Assembly (NCBI GenBank): GCA_934045075.1
Contig: OW203736.1
Location: 8,509,109 to 8,573,108, forward strand
Source: Yponomeuta sedellus
Lineage: Eukaryota > Arthropoda > Insecta > Lepidoptera > Yponomeutidae
DNA: 64,000 nucleotides
Reading direction: 5' to 3'
The notes under the pieces are model-generated. The model did not search any database. It was not told the DNA's origin and saw only the letters and a list, made by a program, of their open reading frames with translations. Made by a program: the position numbers and the translations under genes. Within the stretch, counting starts at the first letter, position 1; every line of letters starts with the position of its first letter. Shown one piece after another: positions 44,151 through 54,229 of the stretch.

Positions 44151-44651
44151 ACTTATAAACCCATTTGCAAGGAATTATTTTCTTTTGATCAGGCGGACCA
44201 ACAAGCTTCCATGTCTTCAATTTAATCAAAGAATTGTATTGATCAGACATTGCTGACTGCCATTTTACAGCATCTTCTGCATTCACTGCTTCATGATAGT
44301 TCTTTGGTTCTAAAACATCTTCAGAATTCACCATAGAAGTATAAAAGTCCGGTTGTCTACGAGTTCTAGTGGGATATCTCTCTCAAACTCCTTGTTAATG
44401 TACTCTTTACCACAGTCAGTCCTCAATCTCTTAATTTGAGCACCTGTTTGTCTTTCTACTAAAGCTTGAAAAATACAAAACTTTTTTTTGACCTCTGCTT
44501 TAGAAGCAATAAAATAAGGGTAAATCATACGTGAAAAATCATCAATGAAAAGCAACATATACTTATTACCTTGAAATGAGATCTCAGACATTGGTCCACA
44601 TATATCTGAGTGGATCAATTCCAGCTTTGCGGTTGCTTTCTTATACGCAAT
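44151..44651 (-). pseudogene. Copia-2 fragment: integrase and RT start
   Basis: Third copy of the integrase-linker fusion: KATAKLELIHSDICGPMSEI to VDNRTF, then MVNSEDVLEPKNYH to CKWVYK. Its upstream part continues across the copia-1 insertion at 49381-49580 (GCAAT target duplication). Confidence 0.85.
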
Positions 44652-44918
44652 TGTGAATTCTTGTGGAATTGTTGTGTGTTTGCCGTGAAAATAAACGAAA
44701 TATTACGATAAAATACCTAGTGTTTTATTTATGGAGAAAATCAACAAACAATACTTGACAAGAGTTTTTACAAGACAGGCGTTTGTCAAGAAGAATAAAA
44801 AATAACATAGACGTATCTAGGCAACGCAATAGACATTGACTCACTGACAATTAGTCTATGACAATGAGGCTGCATAACCAAAGAGTATATTATAGGAGTG
44901 GTATGCATACTCGTTACA
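44652..44918 (-). repeat. 3' LTR of copia-1
   Basis: 267 bp, the partner of 49114-49380. It is preceded (minus strand) by the polypurine tract at 44919-44931. Confidence 0.93.
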
Positions 44919-44940
44919 TCCTCCTGACTTTTAAGAATTG

Positions 44941-46911
44941 TTACGAAGAAGAGGAACAATTCTTCTCCAGACCAATTCTCTTGGACAGCTGCAGGAGTCT
45001 TGGGCCGAACAAAGGCTTGGTGAACATGTCGGCGAGCTGAATTTCTGTTGGGACTTGTTTCACTATGAGTTCTTTATTAACTACACACTCACGGATGAAA
45101 AAGTGTTTCAACTTTATGTGTTTGGTTCTCCGGTGGTACTCATAGGGAGGATTCTCAGCGAGTTTTATTGCAGATTCATTGTCGACATATATCACCGGTA
45201 CATTTTGTAATTTGGTGATCTCTTCAAGCAATGCTTTTAACCAAATTAATTCCTTCGCTGTTTCAGTCAGGGCAATCAATTCGGCTTCAGTGGAAGAAAC
45301 TGCGACAGAGTTTTGTTTTTTACTCTTCCACATTACGGGGCCAGAGAAGAGGAAAATCATTCCGGTTGTGGAATGGCCAGTGGAAGTATCACCACCATGG
45401 TCGGAATCACTGTATGCTAGGAGTGTTTTGTCATCTCCTGTCTTTTTAAATATAAGTCCCATATCTGTTGTCCCCTTCAAGTATCTGAATATTCTCTTCA
45501 AGTTCAAAACATCAATCTTTCTTGGATTATCCAGATGCCGAGATACGACACTTACAGCATAACTGATATCTGGCCGTGTAGCTACCATTAAGTAGGCTAA
45601 AGCACCCACAGCTTGTCGGTATGGGAAATTACTTTCATCGGGTGCGTCATTTTTATCGTGTTCTGCTTGGGAAACAATTATGGCAGGAGTTGGAACAGGT
45701 TTGCAGTTTGACATACCGAATCTGTCCAATATCTTTTTGGTATAGCCTTTCTGGTCAACAGTAATAGTGCCATCTATGGCTTTGTGTATTTCCATGCCAA
45801 GAAAGTAGGAAGCAGGCTTAGTGGTTATCTTGAAACGGGTTTTCAGTTGATTGATAAAATCTCTACCAGCCTTTTCATTGACAGATGCAATCAACCCGTC
45901 ATCCACATAGAGTGCGATTAGCACTTGATCTTTGATATACAGGCAGGGGTCTTGCGTACTTTGCTTGAAACCAGATTTGATAAGGTATTCTGAAATACAA
46001 GCGTTCCAGCACAAGGGCGCCTGCTTGAGACCGTAAAGACTTCTTTTCAATCGACATACTTTCTTTGTGCCATCTCTGTAGCCTTCTGGTTGAGCCATAT
46101 ATAACTCTTCTTTTACAGAGCCGTTAAGGAAGGCAGTTGACACGTCGAATTGCTGGAGAACCATATTCTGTTGAGCAGCTAAGCCTAGTACCGCTCGCAT
46201 AGTGCTCAAGCGGACCACTGGGCTGAATGTCTTATCATAGTCCAAGCCGGGTTTTTGTGAAAAACCTTTGACAACCAGCCTAGCTTTGTACCGGTCGACT
46301 GTGCCGTCGGGATTCAATTTTATCTTGTAGACCCATTTGCAGGGCAGGGGATTTCTGCCTTTCGGTAAGTCTACCAGTTCCCAAGTTTGGTTTTCGGTAA
46401 GCGAGGTCAGTTCACTGTGCATGGCATTCAGCCATTCAGCTTTGCTGTTACTGGTCACGGCTTCTTTGTAAGTACGTGGTTCCACAGGTCGTTCAGATTC
46501 AATAGCAGCCATGATGAAGTCATCGAACTTTTTGGGAGGTACTATACGTGTTCTGTCTCTTAGACGGGGAAGATCTGGGACGGGGTCGGGTTCAGACTCT
46601 TCTTCGTCGTGGTCAGATTCAGGATTTTGTATAGGTTGGGGATCAGGCTCATCATCCTCGTCATTGACTTCAGGCTGTGGTATATGCTGTGGCGGTGGCA
46701 ACGTTGATTCACGATCATGTGTACCATCTGCGTTTTCATCTGCGTCTTCAGGGGCAGACTCGTAATCACTTTCAGCAGCGTTTTCATTACTGTCTGAGTT
46801 TAGTTGTGGTTGATCAGTGTTCAGCGTGTTTGGCCGCGGTGGTGCATTATTTTGTTGTTTTGGAATCGTATATTTCAATCCAGTTTTCACTTGCATCATC
46901 AGTACTGTCAT
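44941..46911 (-). CDS. Copia-1 Pol C-terminal part: RT and RNase H
   Basis: 656 codons. After an acidic, Pro-rich linker (about residues 20-120) comes the copia RT: WVYKIKLNPDGTVDRYKARL, FSPVVRLSTMRAVLGLAAQQ, QFDVSTAFLNGSVKEE and the catalytic LYVDDGLIAS. RNase H follows: LAYSDSDHGGDTSTGHSTTG, STEAELIALTETAKE, YVDNESAIKLA and the HIKLKHFFIRE end. It overlaps the upstream frame by 65 bp; the first residues copy the end of that frame in another phase, so a one-base indel or a programmed shift joins them. Confidence 0.92.
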   Translation of the reverse strand: MTVLMMQVKTGLKYTIPKQQNNAPPRPNTLNTDQPQLNSDSNENAAESDYESAPEDADENADGTHDRESTLPPPQHIPQPEVNDEDDEPDPQPIQNPESDHDEEESEPDPVPDLPRLRDRTRIVPPKKFDDFIMAAIESERPVEPRTYKEAVTSNSKAEWLNAMHSELTSLTENQTWELVDLPKGRNPLPCKWVYKIKLNPDGTVDRYKARLVVKGFSQKPGLDYDKTFSPVVRLSTMRAVLGLAAQQNMVLQQFDVSTAFLNGSVKEELYMAQPEGYRDGTKKVCRLKRSLYGLKQAPLCWNACISEYLIKSGFKQSTQDPCLYIKDQVLIALYVDDGLIASVNEKAGRDFINQLKTRFKITTKPASYFLGMEIHKAIDGTITVDQKGYTKKILDRFGMSNCKPVPTPAIIVSQAEHDKNDAPDESNFPYRQAVGALAYLMVATRPDISYAVSVVSRHLDNPRKIDVLNLKRIFRYLKGTTDMGLIFKKTGDDKTLLAYSDSDHGGDTSTGHSTTGMIFLFSGPVMWKSKKQNSVAVSSTEAELIALTETAKELIWLKALLEEITKLQNVPVIYVDNESAIKLAENPPYEYHRRTKHIKLKHFFIRECVVNKELIVKQVPTEIQLADMFTKPLFGPRLLQLSKRIGLEKNCSSSS

Positions 46912-49057
46912 TCAGGATTTCAGTGTTCTGTTCATTATGCTCGTAGAACATCTTCTTTAAAACTCTGACATCTTTCGAAACGAATACCTTGCGTTTGGTA
47001 GGTACGTATATTCTGAATGCTTTCGAGGTTTCCGAATATCCCGCAAACATACCAGGGATTGCTTTTGATGCAAATTTGTGCCTATTAGAATCTTTTATTA
47101 GTATGAAAGTCTTGGCACCAAAGACATAAAGGTGATTGACACAGGGTTTTCTGCCCACCCAATTTTCAAATGGTGTTATGCCTTCTATGCTTTGATTGAC
47201 TGCTCTGTTGGACAAGTAGTTGGCAGTAAGAATGGCTTCTCCCCATAAATGTAACGGAGCTTTTGCCTCGAGTAGCAGCGCCCGCGCTTTTTCAGTTAGT
47301 GTGCGATTTTTGCGTTCTGCGAGACCATTTTGGTGGCTCGTGTACGGTGCTGACAGTCGGCGTTGTATCCCGTTTTGCTTGAGGTAGTTGGAGAAGTCGG
47401 TATTTACATATTCTGTGCCATTGTCCGATTGTAAGTATCTAATCTTATTCCCAGTGAAGGTTTCAGATAATTCCTTAAACTCTTTGAACTTGTCGAGTAC
47501 TTCGCTCTTATTTTTCATTAGGTAGACTCGGCAGTATCTGCTAAAATCGTCGATAAAGGACACAAAGTACCGGCTCTGGCCTAGTGTGGGCGTTTTAATG
47601 GGACCGCACACGTCGCTGTGGATAATTTGTAGGCGCTCTATTGTTCTAGGAGTTGTTCTTTGTGGTGGGGCTGGTACTCGATGCATTTTAGCTTGAATGC
47701 AAACTTCACACTCGGGTAATGTTTCATTAGCATCAAAGTCCAATCCGATCAAGTGGCCATTCTTAAGGGCGCACTTCATATCTTTGGCGTTCATATGGCC
47801 AAGCTTCTTGTGCCATTCTTCCATGAAGGTACTTGAATTTGTATTCACCTTCGTTTCTGGAACTTCATCGTTGGCTAAGTTATTTCTTTCTTTCGATTTC
47901 TCAGGCCTTACGTAGTATAAGCCATCTGATTCCTTTTTAGCTACTATGACTGTACCGTGTTGTGGACTGTCAATGACTGCTTTGTCTTTAGTGAAGACAA
48001 CTGAACAACCGGCGTTTGTAATTTTACCGACTGACAGTAGATTCGTACAGAGACTTGGTACATACAGCGTATCCATGAGGTTTGTAGCTGTTGTAGATGA
48101 TCCGCATTTTGTAGTGATAGGTACAACTCCGGTACCTTTAATTTCAGCCTTTATTTCATCTGTGGCAAAGCTTAATCTCCTTGATATACTCTTCATGGTC
48201 TTAAAGAGGTGTCTCTGGTAAGTCATGTGGGAGGTACATCCACTATCAAGGACCCAAACGTTGTTTGCAGCATGCTTGGATAGGAGACATAGCTGGGTGA
48301 AATTATTTTTGTCACATACGTTGGAGTTTTTGTTAGTTTTGGGCCTTTCCTTATCGGATGCATTATTTTTCCAACAATTTGTGCAGATCTTGTGAGATTT
48401 ACGCTTGAAAATGTTACCTTTTCGCTTGCAGATCTTGCAACATGCGTAAAATGCTTCATCATTGGAGGTGCTGGCTTCACTGAAGTCTGTGTTACGTCTA
48501 CGGGCATCACTCTCTTCAATAATCTTTATTTTTAGCTTCTCCGGACTAAGCAACTGGTCTTGGGTTTCGATGGCTATACGAAAGTTCTCGTATTCATCTG
48601 AGAGACTGTACAACATGATTATGGACAAAAGATCGCTGTTAATTTCAACGCCTAGATCTTTTAATTTGTCTACATAGTCCATAAATGAGTTTAAATGCTC
48701 TCTTACGTCACCATTAGGTCCTAGTTTCGTCAGGATAATTTGTTTCAGCAATGTTGCTTTGCGAGCTGGTCCAGCACTGGCGTAGATTGATCGCAATGTA
48801 TCCCAAACATCCTTTGCAGTTTTGCAGTTTTTAACTTGTTTTAATTCGGATGCCGAGATGAGTAGTAACAGCTCTGATTTTGCGATTTCATCTTCCTCGA
48901 TTCCATCTTGAGTGCTGGTTTCATCCTGTGATTTTGACGCTGTCGGTGCCTTGATGATGTATTTCCATAGTTTGTTCTTTACTAGGTATGCTTTGGCATG
49001 TATTACCCACGTATCGTAATTTTCTCTAGACAAGGGTTGTATTTTAACGACTGACAT
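46847..49057 (-). CDS. Copia-1 Gag, protease and integrase
   Basis: 736 codons. Residues 1-190: copia gag (SRENYDTWVIHAKAYLVKNK, then the UBN2-type fold); about 206-230 a Cys-rich knuckle-like part (CCKICKRKGN, CTNCWKN); 268-280 protease WVLDSGCTSHMT; then EEWHKKLGHMNAKDMK (pre-integrase) and the integrase core with HSDVCGPIKTP, SFIDDFSRYCRVY, YLQSDNGTEY and HQNGLAERKNRT, so D, D and E are present. The frame ends with a stop in the linker before the RT. It packages and integrates the element. Confidence 0.93.
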   Translation of the reverse strand: MSVVKIQPLSRENYDTWVIHAKAYLVKNKLWKYIIKAPTASKSQDETSTQDGIEEDEIAKSELLLLISASELKQVKNCKTAKDVWDTLRSIYASAGPARKATLLKQIILTKLGPNGDVREHLNSFMDYVDKLKDLGVEINSDLLSIIMLYSLSDEYENFRIAIETQDQLLSPEKLKIKIIEESDARRRNTDFSEASTSNDEAFYACCKICKRKGNIFKRKSHKICTNCWKNNASDKERPKTNKNSNVCDKNNFTQLCLLSKHAANNVWVLDSGCTSHMTYQRHLFKTMKSISRRLSFATDEIKAEIKGTGVVPITTKCGSSTTATNLMDTLYVPSLCTNLLSVGKITNAGCSVVFTKDKAVIDSPQHGTVIVAKKESDGLYYVRPEKSKERNNLANDEVPETKVNTNSSTFMEEWHKKLGHMNAKDMKCALKNGHLIGLDFDANETLPECEVCIQAKMHRVPAPPQRTTPRTIERLQIIHSDVCGPIKTPTLGQSRYFVSFIDDFSRYCRVYLMKNKSEVLDKFKEFKELSETFTGNKIRYLQSDNGTEYVNTDFSNYLKQNGIQRRLSAPYTSHQNGLAERKNRTLTEKARALLLEAKAPLHLWGEAILTANYLSNRAVNQSIEGITPFENWVGRKPCVNHLYVFGAKTFILIKDSNRHKFASKAIPGMFAGYSETSKAFRIYVPTKRKVFVSKDVRVLKKMFYEHNEQNTEILNDSTDDASENWIEIYDSKTTK

Positions 49058-49101
49058 TTTTCTTCCAGTTTTACCTGGCGATCCGTTAAAATATCTTCAT
49101 C

Positions 49102-49113
49102 GCTCTGCTACCA
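49102..49113 (-). promoter_or_regulatory. Copia-1 primer binding site (initiator tRNA-Met)
   Basis: On the minus strand TGGTAGCAGAGC directly follows the 5' LTR. It is complementary to the 3' end of insect initiator tRNA-Met (GCTCTGCTACCA), a usual primer of LTR elements. Confidence 0.85.
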
Positions 49114-49380
49114 TGTGAATTCTTGTGGAATTGTTGTGTGTTTGCCGTGAAAATAAACGAAATATTACGATAAAATACCTAGTGTTTTATTTATGGAGAA
49201 AATCAACAAACAATACTTGACAAGAGTTTTTACAAGACAGACGTTTGTCAAGAAGAATAAAAAATAACAAAGACGTATCTAGGCAACGCAATAGACATTG
49301 ACTCACTGACAATTAGTCTATGACAATGAGGCTGCATAACCAAAGAGTATATTATAGGAGTGGTATGCATACTCGTTACA
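49114..49380 (-). repeat. 5' LTR of copia-1
   Basis: 267 bp with TG…CA ends; the two changes from the other LTR are at GACAGACG/GACAGGCG and AACAAAGA/AACATAGA. Confidence 0.93.
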
Positions 49381-49580
49381 GCAATCGCCTTGAAAGATTT
49401 TCTCGCTTGCTTCCCTTCTACACAAGCCACGCAGCTTGATTTATCTACTTCAGTATAATCTATACCTAGGTGAGAATTCTTTAATTGATTCATACCGATG
49501 CGGCATAAATGACCTAATCGTTTGTGCCATAGTTGGTACCAGTTCAACGAGTCAGAGTGCACAGCGTCATTCGCCACATT
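49381..49580 (-). pseudogene. Copia-2 integrase N-terminal fragment
   Basis: Minus strand: NVANDAVHSDSLNWYQLWHK, RLGHLCRIGMNQLKNSHLGI and ARKSFKAIA, which continues at 44651 once copia-1 is removed. At about 49580 the sequence switches to plus-strand copia-2, an inversion breakpoint. Confidence 0.85.
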
Positions 49581-49582
49581 AA

Positions 49583-51347
49583 TCCAAAAATCCTGAACCC
49601 ATAATCTTAATTGATGAAGATAAAAAGAAACAGGTTGAGATTCAGGAAGAGATTGGCAGAGAACTAGAACCAGAAAATCCTGAAATGTCTGAAAGGGTGG
49701 AGCCGGCTATGGAACAGCGAGTTAGTGAGTCAGCGAGATATCCCACTAGAACTCGTAGACAACCGGGCTTTTATACTTCTATGGTGAATTCTGAAGATGT
49801 TTTAGAACCAAAGAACTATCATGAAGCAGTGAATGCAGAAGATGCTGTAAAATGGCAGTCAGCAATGTCTGATGAATACAATTCTTTGATTAAATTGAAG
49901 ACATGGAAGCTTGTTGGTCGGCCTGATCAAAAGAAAATAATTCCTTGCAAATGGGTTTATAAGTTAAAGACAGATGCTCAAGGTAATATTATGAAGTATA
50001 AAGCTAGATTAGTGGCAAAAGGTTACAAACAAATAGAAGGCTTTGACTATAATGAAACATTTGCCCCTGTGATTCGCCACTCTTCACTGCGTACATTATT
50101 TGCTTTAGCGGCGGAGATGGATCTAAAGATGAGACATCTGGACGTTGACACCGCGTTCCTCTACGGAGACTTGGAAGAGGAAGTGTTCATGGAACAGCCT
50201 CAAGGTTTCGTGAAAGAAGAACAAGAAGGTCAAGTCTGTTTATTACAAAAATCATTGTATGGCCTCAAACAAGCTCCTCGTGCATGGAATAAGATGTTAA
50301 ATAAAACTCTTTTGAAAATAGTTTTTACAAAAACTCCTTCGGAACCATGCGTCTAAACTGAAACTTTTTGGTAATGAAATGAAACTTTTTGGTAATGAAA
50401 TGGTCATTATGGCAGTATATGTCGATGATCTAATTGTTTTTTATCAGAATGAACTGACACTTGACAGTGTCAAACAAGATTTGCAAAATATTTTTTCCTT
50501 AAAAGATCTAGGTGATTTGCAATATTATCTTGGATTGAATATCCAGAAAAGCAATGATGAAATAAAGGTAAGTCAGAAAACGTTTATTTCAAATTTGCTG
50601 AAAAGATTTAATATGGTTTTATGTAAGACTGTTGAAACACCGTCAAATCTGAAGAAACTGAGTATTGGAACTGGTGAAGGAGATTATCCATTTCAAAGTC
50701 TTATAGGTTCTTTAATGTTTCTGGCTGTAAACACTCGTCCAGACATAGCGTACATAACTAGTTACCTCAGCCAGTATGATACTAAAAACGGGAAAGAACA
50801 TTGGCTAGCGGCAAAACGAGTATTGCAGTACCTGAGAGGTACGATTGATTATGCCCTTACTTTTCGAAAGACCGGAGATAATCTAAAAGGATATACGGAT
50901 GCAGATTGGGCTAATTGCACAATTGATAGAAAATCGTACACTGGATATTTTTTTGTTCTGGCAGGAGGCCCTGTAGCGTGGCAAGCTAAGAAACAGCAAA
51001 CAATAGCTTTTTCTTCAACTGAGGCGGAGTACATGGCGCTTACTGCTGCAGCTAAAGAGGCTATATATTTAAGGCGTTTTGTATCGGAACTTTGTGGTAA
51101 GTCTGATTGTGTTATGTTGTACAGTAACAGTCAGAGTGCACAAAGTCTAGTGCATAACCCTGTTCACCATGAGCGAACTAAACACATAGACACGAAGTAT
51201 CATTTTATTAGGGAAACGGTGGAGGAGAGAATTATTGATATAAAATTCGTTAAATCGCAAGAAATGTATGCCGATGTGCTGACGAAGCCACTAGGCCGTA
51301 ATATACATAAAATATGTGTAGAGGGTTTAGGCTTAGCACGATTATAA
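49583..51347 (+). pseudogene. Copia-2 RT and RNase H, one break
   Basis: The frame is open from 49583 (linker IILIDEDKKKQVEIQEEIGR) through RYPTRTRRQPGFYTSMV, then the [72 protein letters not shown] stop after EPCV at 50354 and a 21-bp tandem duplication (GAAACTTTTTGGTAATGAAAT twice, about 50359-50400) break it. From 50379 it continues with VYVDDLIVFY, then RNase H (GYTDADWANCTIDRKSYTGY, STEAEYMALTAAAKE, HIDTKYHFIRE). This is the undeleted form of the linker lost in the three other copies. Confidence 0.9.
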
Positions 51348-51425
51348 GATAGGTAGTTTCTTTTGATTTTTTCTGTTTTCCTTCTAATAATGTTAAGTAT
51401 TAAGAGAGTTTTAATTGAGGGCGGA

Positions 51426-51569
51426 TGTTGGTAAATCCTCTTTTGGTATGCATTTAAAACCTCTTATAAGTTTGAATTTTATGAAGTGTTCGGTGTTTGT
51501 TATTTTTATTGTCACTCAAAAATATAATTTCACAACAAGCAAGTCATATTTTTCATTTAAATTCCAACA
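51426..51569 (+). repeat. 3' LTR of copia-2
   Basis: 144 bp from TGTTGGTAAATCC to AATTCCAACA, directly after a purine tract (AATTGAGGGCGGA). The TGTTGG/CCAACA inverted ends are usual for copia LTRs. No second LTR was found in the window, consistent with rearrangement of the 5' half. Confidence 0.75.
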
Positions 51570-51959
51570 TAAAACAATTTTTTTTTGTATATAGCACTAC
51601 TGCAAATTATGCCACAATGTTGATTAACTTACTGTTTAGAATATCGCACCATAGCCAAGTCACACACTATTCTATAAAATAACTGCGGAATTTCTACAGA
51701 ATATTTTCTTCGAAACCGGCACAAACACAAATAGACGATCTTATAAAGAAATCGACACTTTTATTAGGATTATTCGGCGATGTGACTATATTCGAGAAAA
51801 CATCGATGCATTCACGCCCAAAACAGTGAAGCAACTGGCGATGCGTCGGTGTCAGTCAAAGATGGCGTCGAAATTCCACCAATCAGAGAACGTCACGTGA
51901 TGGCGCCACGTCGCCAGTTTTGCCTATAGAAATATGATCTTTTGCCACAATATAATAGA

Positions 51960-52453
51960 GGTCATTTTACGCTTAACTGTATCCTTAACTAAAAATCGAC
52001 ACATCTGGTAATGTGTCATTGTCCGATCAAAGCAGCGAACTGTTTTAGAGGTAACTTAATAAAGTTACCTTCGTCTCTAGATGAGTGGCTACAGAAAGAA
52101 GCCGATTTTAGAGACAGATTTCCCCATTGCTTGGGAGCCCTCGATGGTATACATGTGTTGGTGATATCACCAATTCACAGCGGTTCCGAATATTTTAATT
52201 ACAAACATTCGTTTATATTGTGTTGATGTCCTTGGTGGATAGCAATTTTTGTTTTATGTTCTGTGATGTTGGAAGCAAGGGAAGAATTAGCGGTGGTGGT
52301 GTATTTAGAGACAGTGTTTTATTTGAAAAGCTACACAGTGACGCCTTAAATTTGCCACAACCTGAGCCACTTTCTAATGATAATGGACCTATGCCCTACG
52401 TTGTATTTGCTGATAATGCGTTTCCATTGCACCCCAATTTAATGAAGCCTTAA
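51960..52453 (+). pseudogene. Harbinger-like transposase fragment (Harbinger-4)
   Basis: Frame 52011-52226: KLPSSLDEWLQKEADFRDRF, CLGALDGIHVLVISPIHSGS with the first catalytic D. After a frameshift, 52220-52453: SNFCFMFCDVGSKGRISGGG and YVVFADNAFPLHPNLMKP with the second D. The part with the catalytic E is missing. No ends found. Confidence 0.75.
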
Positions 52454-52986
52454 CCTCGTAAGGCCCAAGCCTAAAAATACATTGAAAACATTACAACCCA
52501 GTGTTGCTATATGACAACATAAACTTTTTAGTTAGTACCGCCCACGACAGTACAAGTAAAAATGAGGGTGGTATTGATGAAAAGGATTTTTTTTCTTATT
52601 TTTTACATAAATAATAGATATTAGAGAACATATTTCAGCTATTAAATCTTCATTTAATTTTGTTGTCATATGAATACAATGGGTTGATGTTTCAATACCT
52701 AACCGATTTAATTTGTAGTCAAGTAAATACACTGGGTTTTAAATGGTAAAATACAAATAAAACGAAATAACGTTTCTAATCATCTTTCCGTTTATCTTTT
52801 AAAAAAATATCCACTTTAAACTATGAAAATACAAGAATCTAGTCAGCTTGACTGATAAATACTATGAAAAACAACATTTTATAACTTTGTAGTGAAAAAA
52901 CATTCCTAAACTAATTTCTTATCTTATATATTTTACCTGTTAGTAGTCTTTCGCTGAGATCAATAGTTAACTATACAAATACACGT
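52454..52986. other. Gene-free AT-rich stretch
   Basis: AT-rich sequence between a Harbinger fragment and the piggyBac gene; nothing recognisable. Confidence 0.5.
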
Positions 52987-54078
52987 TTATTGATGAAATA
53001 AGTTAAAGCAATTTCTGGCCTTTGTAAGACATAAATTTATATTGCAAGTCGTACATTTAATGCGACTAAACTGGTAATGGCAATGACGACATCTCGACTG
53101 CTTTTCTTGATACGAGGGCATATGGCTTGCGGCTTTAGTTCGTTTTATTTTGGAAGGCAGAGGTATTGATGGCGGTTTGCCTCTTTTGCGTGTACCACCA
53201 ACAGCAGCCAGAGATGACTCACAGTCCGTGCTGTCTGCGTTTTCTTCTTTTCTAGTTGAGTAGTATTCAATTATATACTCACCTAGAGCCATTTTGAATT
53301 GCCGCAGCTGCTGTATCTTTTTAACTGCAACACCCTTTGCAAGTTCGTCTTTCTTAAATGTTAACCAAGAATTGGACACAGCTAAATCCAGCATATGCGC
53401 CAAAAATCGCTGTGTCCATTTCTTGGTTCTGTATCGGTAGGGACAAACTGCTAACATCCTGTCAGCCAAGTCGACACCCCCCATATATTGATTATATTTT
53501 CGTATAGCTGCTGGTCTATTCACGGACACATACTGCTTGCTTCGTTTGCACCATCTTTGACAAAGATTTATGGGTTCTTTAGCATCGACGGTCGACAATA
53601 TTGTGACCGGTTTATTGTCGAACCATTTGGTAAGAGCAATTTTACCTTCTGCAATGACGAGACTATGCGCATTTCCTCTGCCACGTTTTTGCAGCTCTTT
53701 ATCGTCAATTAATAGAGGTCTAGTTTCTGCAGGGATCCGATTTTTTTGTATTGTGCCGGTAAAACCAATTCCTTTTTTAAGTAGTTCTTTGGCTAGTTTT
53801 ACTGATGTGAAATACCGGTCGAAATAAAGAATATGTCCAGGCACTAGAGACTCAACCAATGACAAAACCGCTTTTTCGCCTAATCCGAAACTAGCGGTTT
53901 CCAATTCAGGGTAGGTGGTATTACCTTGGTAAATATGAAAGTCAACCACTAGGCCGTTGGGATTTGCCAAAACAAACGCCTTTAAACCGACAGGGTTTGG
54001 CTTGCCCGGGCAATACTGTTTTATTCCGCAGGACCCTGTAAAAGGGATGCTCATTTCGTCTAGTGATAAACTCTGATC
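52987..54078 (-). pseudogene. piggyBac-like transposase, N-terminus missing
   Basis: One long open frame, 355 codons from 54054, readable upstream to about 54078 (DQSLSLDEMSIPFTGSCGIK). It has the piggyBac core: GHILYFDRYFTSVKLAKELL (D), TKWFDNKPVTILSTVDAKEP, AIRKYNQYMGGVDLADRMLA (D), KKWTQRFLAHMLDLAVSNSW and a C-terminal zinc domain (CRHCHYQFSRIKC…CLTKARNCFNLFH). The N-terminal third is absent, cut off at a MITE end at 54079. The remaining frame has no stop, so the loss may be fairly recent. Confidence 0.88.
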
Positions 54079-54102
54079 GTTAAAAAACTCGCACTAAGCA
54101 CC
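54079..54102. repeat. End fragment of the 305-bp MITE family
   Basis: GTTAAAAAACTCGCACTAAGCAC matches one terminal repeat of the MITE (GTGCTTAGTGCGAGTTTTTTAAC). It marks the point where the piggyBac gene is truncated. Confidence 0.7.
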
Positions 54103-54229
54103 CCGATAATAAATGGAGAAATAACAAGCCCAGGGAATTTAGGGTCAGTTGCTCGACGTCCAACTTTACTCGCAACACAAGTAAGAAATAAATTCTCTGA
54201 ATATTTCATGAATATGAAATAGTAACTAA

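Larger units (their letters stand above)
44652..49380 (-). mobile_element. Copia-type LTR retrotransposon, complete and young (copia-1)
   Basis: 267-bp LTRs at 44652-44918 and 49114-49380, which differ at two positions by my comparison. On the minus strand they read TGTAACGAG…GAATTCACA. The 5-bp target duplication is GCAAT (44647-44651, 49381-49385), in the integrase gene of copia-2. A primer site follows the 5' LTR, a purine tract (AAAGTCAGGAGGA) precedes the 3' LTR, and gag-pol covers the interior in two overlapping frames. Apart from that frame change it looks intact. Confidence 0.95.
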
